This document shows, one piece after another, positions 1 to 5,502 of a stretch of 5,523 nt of DNA. This DNA comes from Chloroflexota bacterium (lineage in GTDB: Bacteria > Chloroflexota > Anaerolineae > Aggregatilineales > Phototrophicaceae). The notes under the pieces were generated by a model. The model had not been told where the DNA came from. It saw nothing but the letters and a program-made list of their open reading frames with translations, and searched no databases. The DNA lies in the NCBI GenBank assembly GCA_026706395.1, contig JAPOYU010000023.1, positions 5,193 to 10,715 on the forward strand, written 5' to 3'. Position 1 is the stretch's first letter, and the number at the start of each line of letters is the position of its first letter. A program made the position numbers and the translations under genes.

Positions 1-51
1 CGCGCTTGCATGGGGTGTAAGAGGTCCCCGGTTCGAATCCGGGTACCCCGA
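1..51 (+). tRNA. tRNA-Pro (anticodon GGG), 3' portion, cut by window start
   Basis: The window opens inside a tRNA, just before the anticodon arm. The anticodon stem is CTTGC (5-9) with GTAAG (17-21), including one G-U pair. The loop ATGGGGT (10-16) places anticodon GGG at 12-14, followed by G37, as expected for proline tRNAs. The variable loop is AGGTC (22-26). The T arm is CCCGG (27-31), loop TTCGAAT (32-38), CCGGG (39-43). The 3' acceptor strand TACCCCG (44-50) is followed by discriminator A51, also typical of tRNA-Pro. The next bases are CTGG, so CCA is not encoded and must be added by CCA-adding enzyme. The missing 5' acceptor strand should read CGGGGTA; that is a prediction. The D arm is outside the window. 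Confidence 0.93.
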
Positions 52-64
52 CTGGAGTCAGACG

Positions 65-92
65 GGCTCACCAAACGGTGAGTCTTTTGTTT
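65..92 (+). terminator. Intrinsic terminator after tRNA-Pro
   Basis: An 8-bp stem GGCTCACC (65-72) pairs with GGTGAGTC (77-84) with one G-U pair, around a 4-nt loop AAAC (73-76). It is followed at once by TTTTGTTT (85-92). This is a standard Rho-independent layout 13 nt after the tRNA 3' end. It should end the tRNA transcript and separate it from selD, so selD probably has its own promoter in 93-199, although no convincing one is visible there. Confidence 0.85.
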
Positions 93-199
93 AGGCTCTC
101 GGTGCGTAATCGGCGGATAGTGGCTTCCGAGCGGCCGCAAACCATGTACGGGACGGTCATCGCAAGGCAGCGGCTGATAAGATTAGAAAGGGCGAGCAA

Positions 200-1255
200 A
201 TGCAGGAAACAGCGATCAAACTCACAGCGCTGGCAAGCTGCGCCGGTTGAGCGTCGAAGCTCAGTCCGAGCGAACTGGCGCAAGTTTTGCGCCCCTTGAG
301 TGAAATCTATCCGCAGGAAGGTTATCCGCAGGTTTTGGTTGGCTTAGCGGAGCCAGACGACGCGGCCGTTTACCAGGTCGATGACGAGCGCGCGATTATC
401 TCCACCGCCGACTTCTTCCCGCCCGTCGTAGATGATCCCTACGATTTCGGCGCGATCGCCGCAGCAAACGCTTTGAGCGATGTCTATGCTATGGGCGGCC
501 GGCCGCTGATGGCAATCAACCTGGTGGCCTACCCCGAAGATCTCGACAAGGGCATCCTGGCCGAGATTCTGCGCGGCGGCGCGGAAAAAGTGCGGGAAGC
601 CGGCGCGGTTATCGCCGGGGGACATTCGATCACCGATGCGGAGCCCAAGTATGGACTGTCCGTAACGGGTGAAGTGGAGGCGGCAAGCATCATCCGCAAA
701 TCCGGCGCCCAGCCCGGAGACCGCCTCATCTTGACCAAGGCGCTGGGAACCGGCGTGGTAACGACGGCGCTGAAACGCGGGATCGCATCAAGTGACAGCG
801 TAGGGCAGGCGGTGGATTCCATGTCGCGCTTGAACCGGGTCGCGTCAGAACTGGCGCATGAGTATGGCGTACGCGCCATGACCGACATCACCGGCTTTGG
901 CCTGGCCGGACATGCTTTGGAAATGGCGCGGCTTAGCGGCGTCGATTTCGCGCTTGCCTTCGACAAAATCCAACTGCTGCCGGGGGCAGAAGCGTATGCG
1001 AAACAGGGCGTATTTCCAGGTGGCATGGACCGCAACCTGGAATACTTCGCGCAATGGGTTGATATGGATGAGCCGTTGCCGGAGTACGCTCAGGGATTGC
1101 TTTACGATCCACAGACATCCGGCGGACTCTTGATGTCGAGCGCGAGTGAACGCGCTGATGCGCTTCTGGCTGATCTGCGCGCGGCCGGCGAAGCCGCTTT
1201 CACGCTGGGCGAGGTTGTCGCCGGCCCAGGCAAGCTGCGGGTTGCCGCGAGCTAG
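200..1255 (+). CDS. selD: Selenophosphate synthetase SelD, selenocysteine-containing (in-frame UGA at codon 17)
   Basis: SelD makes selenophosphate, AMP and phosphate from selenide and ATP in the cytosol; selenophosphate is the selenium donor for Sec-tRNA synthesis and for 2-selenouridine in tRNA. From ATG 200 the frame runs through a single UGA (248-250) to TAG 1253-1255, 351 residues, the usual family length. The N-terminus reads ...SCAGU17ASK20LSP. U17 and K20 fall exactly at the essential Cys17 and Lys20 of the E. coli enzyme. Further SelD/AIRS-fold signatures are the DDAAV stretch (about 53-57), STADFF (68-73), ANALSDVYAMGG (89-100), GGHSITDAEP (140-149), TDITGFGLAGH (228-238) and a C-terminal DPQTSGGLL. 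Asp71, Asp94 and Asp229 are likely Mg/ATP ligands. The start is chosen because it restores the conserved N-terminus and has an AAGGG ribosome site (188-192) 7 nt upstream. Reading UGA as stop would lose the catalytic segment. It converges with the oxoamine synthase gene, overlapping it by 4 nt. Confidence 0.95.
248..250 (+). other. UGA selenocysteine codon (Sec17 of SelD)
   Basis: The TGA is in frame with both the upstream ATG and the long downstream coding stretch, and there is no other stop until 1253. It sits precisely where SelD proteins carry the catalytic Cys or Sec, within S-C-A-G-(U)-A-S-K. Coding-quality sequence on both sides, and the family's known use of Sec at this site, make recoding far likelier than a nonsense mutation. 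A Cys (Cys14) three residues earlier gives a CxxU arrangement. The host should therefore carry selA, selB and selC elsewhere. Confidence 0.92.
270..293 (+). promoter_or_regulatory. Candidate bacterial SECIS element of selD
   Basis: SelB needs an mRNA hairpin a short way downstream of the UGA. Two mutually exclusive hairpins can be drawn. Fold A pairs GGCGCAA (277-283) with TTGCGCC (287-293), a perfect 7-bp stem with a GTT loop starting 33 nt after the UGA. Fold B pairs GCGAACT (270-276) with AGTTT and GC (283-287, 289-290), leaving a bulged U and a GGCGCA loop (277-282) starting 26 nt after the UGA. Published bacterial SECIS models expect an apical loop with G in its first two positions about 16-37 nt from the UGA. 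Both folds meet this, and B has the more typical GG-starting loop. The element lies inside the coding sequence. Which fold SelB binds cannot be told by eye. Confidence 0.6.
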
Positions 1256-2457
1256 GACGGAACGCGCGCCGACTGCGGGATCAAATCGAGGTTCTTGCCC
1301 ACCGTTTCAAAAGCGGCCAATGCGCGATCCAGATGATGCTGCCGGTGAGTGGCGATGTAGCTGGTCCGCAGCAAGCCTTGATTGGCGGGAGTTGCCGGCG
1401 GCACTACCGGATTGGTATAAACGCCTTCTTCGATAAGCGCCATCCAAGTCAAGCTGGTGCGGTATTTCTCACCGATCTTCACCGGGATTATCGGCGTTTG
1501 GCTGTTGAAGGTGTCATAGCCGAGGCCTTTGAGCCCGTTGCGCATGTATTCGGCGTTTTTCCAGACTTGCTGGACGTGCTTGGGTTCGTTTTCGATTATA
1601 TCGAGGGCAGCCATGACAGCGGCGAGATTAGGGGCGGGCAAAGCCGCGGAGAAGATCAGCGAGCGGGCGTGATGCTGGATGTAGTGGATGACATCGGCGG
1701 AGCCAGCGATGAACCCGCCGATCGAAGCGAAACTCTTGCTGAAGGTGCCCATGATCAGATCGACCTGGTCGGTCAAGCCGAAGTGAGCCGAGGTGCCACG
1801 GCCGCCACCGGCGACGCCGATGCCATGCGCGTCGTCAACCAGCAGGCGGGCGTCATAGGCTTTGCAGATCTCGACGATTTGCGGCAGGAGAGCGAAGTCG
1901 CCACCCATGCTGTATACGCCGTCGACGATGACCAGTTTGCCGGAATCATCCGGCACTCGGCTGAGGACACGCTCAAGGTCGTCCATATCATTGTGCTTGA
2001 AGCGTTTGAGCGTTCCGCGAGACATAAACACACCGTCCACGAGGCTGGCATGCGCGTCTTTGTCAAGAATGGCGTAGTCGCTTTTGCCGATAAGGGCGGA
2101 GACCGTGCCAAGGTTGGTTTGGTAGCCGGTGGCGAATACCAGTGCGGCTTCCTTACCCACGAACTCAGCCAGACGGCGGTCCGCCTCCAGATGCAGATCC
2201 AGCGTACCATTGAGGAAGCGAGAGCCGGTCACACTGGTACCAAATTCGAGCGTAGCATCAATGGCAGCGCGCTGCACGCGCTCATCGGTGGTCAGGCCGA
2301 GATAGTTGTTGGAGCCCAGCATCACCACTTCTTTGTCTTCAAAAGTGGCGGTTGTGCCTTCGGAGTCGCTCAGGGCGCGGAAAAATGGGTAGACGCCCAT
2401 CTCCATCGCTTCTTTGGCGAGGGTGAAGCCGGAAAGCTTGTCGTAAATATCAGCCAC
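1252..2457 (-). CDS. Alpha-oxoamine synthase (fold-type I PLP enzyme), serine palmitoyltransferase-like
   Basis: The family condenses an amino acid with an acyl-CoA, with decarboxylation, to an alpha-amino ketone. Members are SPT, KBL, BioF, HemA and CqsA. The 401-residue length is typical. Visible motifs are MLGSNNYLGL (46-55), FATGYQTNLGT (108-118), DKDAHASLVDG (132-142) with His136 to stack on PLP, VDDAHG (207-212) with Asp208 and His211 as cofactor ligands, and GTFSKSFASIGGF (237-249) with Lys241 as Schiff-base lysine. The FSKSFASIGGF form and DKDAHAS resemble bacterial SPT-type enzymes more than BioF or KBL as I recall them, so the substrate is a suggestion only. The start is GTG (2455-2457), supported by AGGAG (2464-2468, minus strand) with a 6-nt spacer. 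It stands alone: divergent from the small membrane protein gene, convergent with selD. No sphingolipid, biotin or threonine-degradation partner is in view. Confidence 0.93.
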   Translation of the reverse strand: MADIYDKLSGFTLAKEAMEMGVYPFFRALSDSEGTTATFEDKEVVMLGSNNYLGLTTDERVQRAAIDATLEFGTSVTGSRFLNGTLDLHLEADRRLAEFVGKEAALVFATGYQTNLGTVSALIGKSDYAILDKDAHASLVDGVFMSRGTLKRFKHNDMDDLERVLSRVPDDSGKLVIVDGVYSMGGDFALLPQIVEICKAYDARLLVDDAHGIGVAGGGRGTSAHFGLTDQVDLIMGTFSKSFASIGGFIAGSADVIHYIQHHARSLIFSAALPAPNLAAVMAALDIIENEPKHVQQVWKNAEYMRNGLKGLGYDTFNSQTPIIPVKIGEKYRTSLTWMALIEEGVYTNPVVPPATPANQGLLRTSYIATHRQHHLDRALAAFETVGKNLDLIPQSARVPS

Positions 2458-2463
2458 GGTTTT

Positions 2464-2468
2464 CTCCT
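2464..2468 (-). promoter_or_regulatory. Ribosome binding site fixing the GTG start of the oxoamine synthase
   Basis: On the minus strand AGGAG lies 6 nt before a GTG codon that opens the conserved N-terminal part of the protein. This strong site is the reason for accepting a GTG start at 2457. Confidence 0.8.
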
Positions 2469-2505
2469 GAAAAGCATTCTCGGCAACGGTGTCAGGCTTC
2501 TGCGC

Positions 2506-2529
2506 TTGGCCAGGCTACGGGTCGGCCAA
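2506..2529. repeat. Short inverted repeat TTGGCC/GGCCAA in the divergent intergenic region
   Basis: TTGGCC (2506-2511) and GGCCAA (2524-2529) form a perfect 6-bp inverted repeat with a 12-nt spacer, in the leader region of the oxoamine synthase gene. It could be an operator or a transcript hairpin, but 6-bp arms can easily arise by chance in GC-rich DNA. Confidence 0.3.
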
Positions 2530-2596
2530 AGGCTATTCTCGGGGAGGCGAAACCCGCTGAAGCGAGCGCAATGTGATTTCAGAATTCCCCGTGCAA

Positions 2597-2625
2597 AGTC
2601 TATCAGCAGGTATAGTCTTCTACAA
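2597..2625 (-). promoter_or_regulatory. Weak candidate promoter for the oxoamine synthase gene
   Basis: On the minus strand a -35-like TTGTAG (2625-2620) and a -10-like TAGACT (2602-2597) are separated by 17 nt. Matches to the sigma-70 consensus are only 3/6 and 4/6. Transcription would begin near 2590 and leave a leader of about 130 nt. Spacing is ideal but the boxes are poor, so this is tentative. Confidence 0.25.
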
Positions 2626-2660
2626 TGCGTATTTGAAATCTCGACGACAGGCGTAGAAGA
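2616..2660. repeat. 8-bp inverted repeat TCTTCTAC/GTAGAAGA in the divergent intergenic region
   Basis: TCTTCTAC (2616-2623) and GTAGAAGA (2653-2660) are perfect inverted copies with 29 nt between them. They lie between the two divergent start codons; the left arm overlaps the weak minus-strand promoter and the right arm lies just before the plus-strand one. A two-site operator is possible, but nothing identifies a regulator. Confidence 0.35.
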
Positions 2661-2668
2661 AAACCGGC

Positions 2669-2698
2669 TTGCGTTTGGCAGGTAGCGGGGTGTAGAAT
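2669..2698 (+). promoter_or_regulatory. Candidate sigma-70-type promoter for the small membrane protein gene
   Basis: The -10 box TAGAAT (2693-2698) matches the consensus at 5 of 6 bases. The -35-like TTGCGT (2669-2674) matches at 3 of 6, with an 18-nt spacer. Transcription would begin near 2705, giving a leader of about 30 nt that contains the GGAG ribosome site of the gene at 2735. The position is sensible; the -35 is weak. Confidence 0.4.
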
Positions 2699-2734
2699 GG
2701 TGTTGCCTGGTGGCATACAGATACGGAGCGCGGC

Positions 2735-2983
2735 ATGTCCAGTTTGACAATACGCAGGATCATCGTCTGGGTCGTCTCGATGGTATTGGGTTTGCTCGTC
2801 GGCTATGGCATCATCACCGTTGGTTTCGACATGCTGCCGCTTTTCAGCGCGGTTCAGACGCCTCAAGGCGTATCGATTGAGGAATACGGCGTTCTCTATT
2901 ACTTGTTTACATCAATCCCGATTGGGCTGGTCTTCGTTGTTTGGCTGGACGCGTTCATGGATACGCGCATCCTGCCCGACTAA
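2735..2983 (+). CDS. Small two-helix membrane protein of unknown function (82 aa)
   Basis: I do not recognise a family. The protein has a short basic N-terminus (RR at 7-8), a hydrophobic helix at about 8-31, a loop of about 20 residues (32-51), a second hydrophobic helix at about 52-70, and a short acidic tail ending DTRILPD. By the positive-inside rule both ends are probably cytoplasmic, with a short external loop. The gene looks real. ATG 2735 has GGAG (2725-2728) with a 6-nt spacer, a plausible promoter lies just upstream, and an intrinsic terminator begins 25 nt after the stop. It therefore appears to be a single-gene transcription unit, divergent from the oxoamine synthase and separate from the mevalonate genes. 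No catalytic motif is visible. Confidence 0.8.
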   Translation: MSSLTIRRIIVWVVSMVLGLLVGYGIITVGFDMLPLFSAVQTPQGVSIEEYGVLYYLFTSIPIGLVFVVWLDAFMDTRILPD

Positions 2984-3008
2984 GTTCAAGCGTGATTCGA
3001 GAATGAAG

Positions 3009-3032
3009 AATCCACCTGCGGGTGGATTTTTT
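3009..3032 (+). terminator. Intrinsic terminator after the small membrane protein gene
   Basis: A perfect 8-bp stem AATCCACC (3009-3016) pairs with GGTGGATT (3021-3028) around a TGCG loop. The T run spans 3027-3032. This is a strong Rho-independent terminator that closes the 2735-2983 transcript and isolates the mevalonate genes downstream, which must have their own promoter in the roughly 105 nt before 3139. Confidence 0.92.
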
Positions 3033-3113
3033 GCGTCAGGGAGCGGCCTGGATTGCTGATGTTCCGGCACCATAGAAATGAGAGTTATGGATACCTCGCT
3101 GATAGATATTGCA

Positions 3114-3124
3114 AGCTGACAGCT
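3114..3124. repeat. Small palindrome upstream of mvaA
   Basis: AGCTG-A-CAGCT is a perfect 5-bp inverted repeat around one base, ending 14 nt before the mvaA ATG. Its place in the presumed promoter region makes it a possible operator. It is short and could be chance. Confidence 0.25.
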
Positions 3125-3138
3125 GCTAATTTTATGGT

Positions 3139-4428
3139 ATGAACGCAAAGAATTCGGCGATAAGTCAGTTCTATCGCAGGCCTATGGCGGAGCGGCGAGC
3201 TATCGCGAAGGCATGGGCTGGCCTGAACCCGGAAGACATGTCGGCACTGCGGAATGCCGGCCTGACTGAGGCGGAAGCAGAGTTGATGATAGAAAATGTC
3301 ATCGGCCGATACAGCTTGCCCTTCGCGCTGGCCACGAACTTTCGAATCAACGAGAGCGATTACCTGATTCCGAAGGTGATCGAGGAGTCATCCGTTGTAG
3401 CGGCATGCAGCTTCGCGGCGAAGCTGTTTCGCCGGGCGGGCGGGTTTTCAGCAAGCAGTGACGAACCAGTCATGATCGGGCAGATTCAGTTATTGGATTT
3501 GGCTGACCTAGAGGAAGCGGCGCAATTAATTCTCGCTCACAAGGGAAAGCTTCTGGCGCAGATTAACGAGGGGGCGGGCAGTATTGTCAAGAGAGGCGGT
3601 GGCGCGCTTAATCTGGAGATCCGCAAGTTCGAAGGCACGAGGATCGGTGACATGCTGGTGATCCACTTGCACTTTGATACGCGTGACGCCATGGGCGCGA
3701 ACGCGATAAACAGCGCGCTGGAGCGCATAGCGCCCAGCATTGAGCGCATCAGCGGTGGGCGAGTCAATCTGCGGATCTTGAGCAATCTGAGCGACCGGCG
3801 ACTGGCGCGGGCTAGCGGCATGATCGAAGCGGATACCCTGGCAACGGAGGGCGCATCCGGGGCGGAGGTCGTGGATGCGATAATCGAGGCGGCGGCTCTG
3901 GCGGAAATTGATCCATACCGGGCGGCGACGCATAATAAAGGCATCATGAATGGCATCGACGCCCTGATGTTGGCGACGGGAAATGATTGGCGAGCCGCCG
4001 AAGCGGGCGCACATGCCTATGCTGCGCGGGACGGGCAATACACCAGCTTAACCACATGGTGGAAGGATCAAGACGGGGATCTGCATGGTCGAATTGAGCT
4101 GCCGCTGGCAGCGGGCATCGTGGGTGGAGCAACTCGCGCGCACCGCGGGGCGCAAACCGCTCTGAAGATTCTCGGCGTAGAGTCGGCGCGAGAGCTGGCG
4201 GAAGTTGCGGCAGCGGTGGGCTTGGCGCAGAATTTTGCGGCGATACGCGCTCTGGCGACCGATGGCATTCAGCGCGGACATATGCGGATGCATGCGAGGC
4301 AACTGGCCTTGGCCGCGGGGGCGACGGCGGAAGCGGCGCCTGATATCGCGCGGCAGATGGTTGATTCCGGCAACATCCGCTTGGAAGCTGCGAAAGAGAT
4401 CGTGGAGCAGAAAAAGCGAGGCCGATGA
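3139..4428 (+). CDS. mvaA: Class II hydroxymethylglutaryl-CoA reductase
   Basis: It interconverts HMG-CoA and mevalonate with two NAD(P)H, in the cytosol. The 429-residue length fits class II (soluble, bacterial) enzymes. The four catalytic residues known from the Pseudomonas mevalonii enzyme occur at the same numbers: Glu83 (in IEESSVVAA), Lys267 (THNKGIMNG), Asp283 (ATGNDWRA) and His381 (RGHMRMH). The HMG-CoA binding stretch DTRDAMGANAINS (180-192) and the KRGGGALNLEIR segment (151-162) are also present. Position 146, an Asp that favours NADH in P. mevalonii, is Ala here, which suggests NADPH or mixed use. Class II enzymes are often labelled degradative, but coupling to HMG-CoA synthase through an ATGA overlap argues for mevalonate synthesis. 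No Shine-Dalgarno sequence precedes ATG 3139; the N-terminal ISQFYRRPMAERR resembles the family start, so this ATG is kept. Confidence 0.96.
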   Translation: MNAKNSAISQFYRRPMAERRAIAKAWAGLNPEDMSALRNAGLTEAEAELMIENVIGRYSLPFALATNFRINESDYLIPKVIEESSVVAACSFAAKLFRRAGGFSASSDEPVMIGQIQLLDLADLEEAAQLILAHKGKLLAQINEGAGSIVKRGGGALNLEIRKFEGTRIGDMLVIHLHFDTRDAMGANAINSALERIAPSIERISGGRVNLRILSNLSDRRLARASGMIEADTLATEGASGAEVVDAIIEAAALAEIDPYRAATHNKGIMNGIDALMLATGNDWRAAEAGAHAYAARDGQYTSLTTWWKDQDGDLHGRIELPLAAGIVGGATRAHRGAQTALKILGVESARELAEVAAAVGLAQNFAAIRALATDGIQRGHMRMHARQLALAAGATAEAAPDIARQMVDSGNIRLEAAKEIVEQKKRGR

Positions 4429-5492
4429 CGGTGGAATCAAAGTGGTTGATGCAGGCAGATCGCGCGGTAGGTATTGCGGGATACGGATCGTATATTCCGC
4501 GTTATCGACTGCCGGGAAGTGAGATCGCGCGGATCTGGACAGGCGGCAGCGGTGGCACGCCGGTCAAAGAGAAGGCGGTAGCGGGCCTGGATGAAGATGT
4601 CGTCACGATGGCGATAGAGGCGGCGCGCAACGCAATCTCCTGCGCCGGGATTGACGCGGGAGACATACGGGCGGTATGGGTGGGCAGCGAAAGCCATCCT
4701 TACGCGGTGAAACCAACGAGCACGATTGTGGCGGAGAGCATAGGCACATCGCCGAATATCCAAGCTGCTGATTGGGAATTCGCCTGCAAGGCCGGCTCGG
4801 AAGCGGTGCAGGCGGCGATCGGACTGGTTGGCAGCGGTATGGCGCAGTACATCCTCAGCATTGGGATGGACACGGCGCAAGGCCGGCCGGGCGACGCGCT
4901 GGAATACACGGCAGCGTCGGGCGGGGCGGCATTTGTGTTGGGCCCGGCAGAGACGAGCTATGCCGTGTTCCAGGGCAGCTACAGCTATGTTACAGACACG
5001 CCGGATTTCTGGCGGCGCGCAGGGGAAAATTACCCCAGTCATGGCGACCGCTTTACCGGTGAGCCGGCCTATTTTGCTCATACGATCAAGGCGGGGTCGG
5101 CGTTGATGGAGATGATGAATACGACGGCGAAGGATTACGACCATGCCGTCTTTCATCAGCCGAATGTGAAGTTCCCGGCGCGCGCGGCAAAGATGCTCGG
5201 TTTCTCGCTGGAGCAGATAGAGGCGGGATTGCTGGCGAATGAGATCGGCAATGTTTACTCCGGCTCGTGCATGATTGGATTGACCGCCATCTTGGATGCG
5301 GCCCAAGAGGGCGAGCGTATACTGATGGTCAGTTACGGGAGCGGCGCCGGCTCGGATGCTTTCGATCTGCGCGTGACAGAACGTATAAAGCGGAAACCGC
5401 AAAATGTCTATCGCACGGCGGATTACTTGAATCGGAGAACACCGATCGATTATGCCACTTATGTCCGCTATCGTGAGAAACTCAAGGACTGA
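4425..5492 (+). CDS. mvaS: Hydroxymethylglutaryl-CoA synthase, archaeal type
   Basis: It condenses acetyl-CoA with acetoacetyl-CoA to HMG-CoA, the committed step before the reductase encoded just upstream. It has a thiolase fold, 355 residues, and close resemblance to archaeal HMG-CoA synthases: GIAGYGSYIPRYRL (16-29), VGSESHPYAVKPT (86-98) with probable general base/acid Glu89, DWEFACKAGSEA (116-127) with nucleophile Cys121, DTAQGRPGDALEYTAASGG (149-167), TDTPDFWRR (190-198), FTGEPAYF (210-217), FHQPN (243-247) with His244, and GSGAGSDAF near the C-terminus. The Glu-Cys spacing of 32 equals that of the Staphylococcus enzyme (79/111). ATG 4425 overlaps the mvaA stop (ATGA), giving translational coupling, but its GAGG site is only 3 nt away. 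ATG 4449 (Met9) would give 347 residues, nearer the archaeal length. In archaea such enzymes can form a complex with a thiolase and a DUF35 protein; neither gene is next to it here. Confidence 0.95.
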   Translation: MTVESKWLMQADRAVGIAGYGSYIPRYRLPGSEIARIWTGGSGGTPVKEKAVAGLDEDVVTMAIEAARNAISCAGIDAGDIRAVWVGSESHPYAVKPTSTIVAESIGTSPNIQAADWEFACKAGSEAVQAAIGLVGSGMAQYILSIGMDTAQGRPGDALEYTAASGGAAFVLGPAETSYAVFQGSYSYVTDTPDFWRRAGENYPSHGDRFTGEPAYFAHTIKAGSALMEMMNTTAKDYDHAVFHQPNVKFPARAAKMLGFSLEQIEAGLLANEIGNVYSGSCMIGLTAILDAAQEGERILMVSYGSGAGSDAFDLRVTERIKRKPQNVYRTADYLNRRTPIDYATYVRYREKLKD

Positions 5493-5502
5493 CAGCGCAT
5501 GA

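Noticed and set aside
6..9. TGC at 7-9 read as an alanine anticodon
   Set aside because: It does not leave properly paired 5-bp anticodon stems; the GGG reading gives full stems, correct loop sizes, G37 and a proline discriminator A.
175..183. Extended -10-like TG-A-TAAGAT as a selD promoter
   Set aside because: Transcription would start near 190, inside the ribosome binding site, and no -35 is present at the right distance.
1..199. tRNA-Pro as an integration site for a mobile element
   Set aside because: No repeated tRNA 3' end, integrase or mobile gene is seen in the window, and the neighbouring genes are housekeeping-like.
248..250. TGA read as a nonsense mutation making selD a pseudogene
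   Set aside because: The stop sits exactly at the known Sec/Cys codon, both flanks are well conserved, the rest of the gene is intact, and a SECIS-like hairpin follows.
78..299. A 73-residue plus-strand frame upstream of selD
   Set aside because: It starts inside the tRNA terminator hairpin, has no family features, and overlaps the real selD N-terminus in another frame.
1333..2685. A 450-residue plus-strand frame
   Set aside because: Almost entirely antisense to the oxoamine synthase, with no recognisable motif; such long shadows are common opposite GC-rich genes.
4437..5402. A 321-residue minus-strand frame
   Set aside because: Antisense to the HMG-CoA synthase gene, with Arg/His/Cys-rich low-quality composition and no family features.
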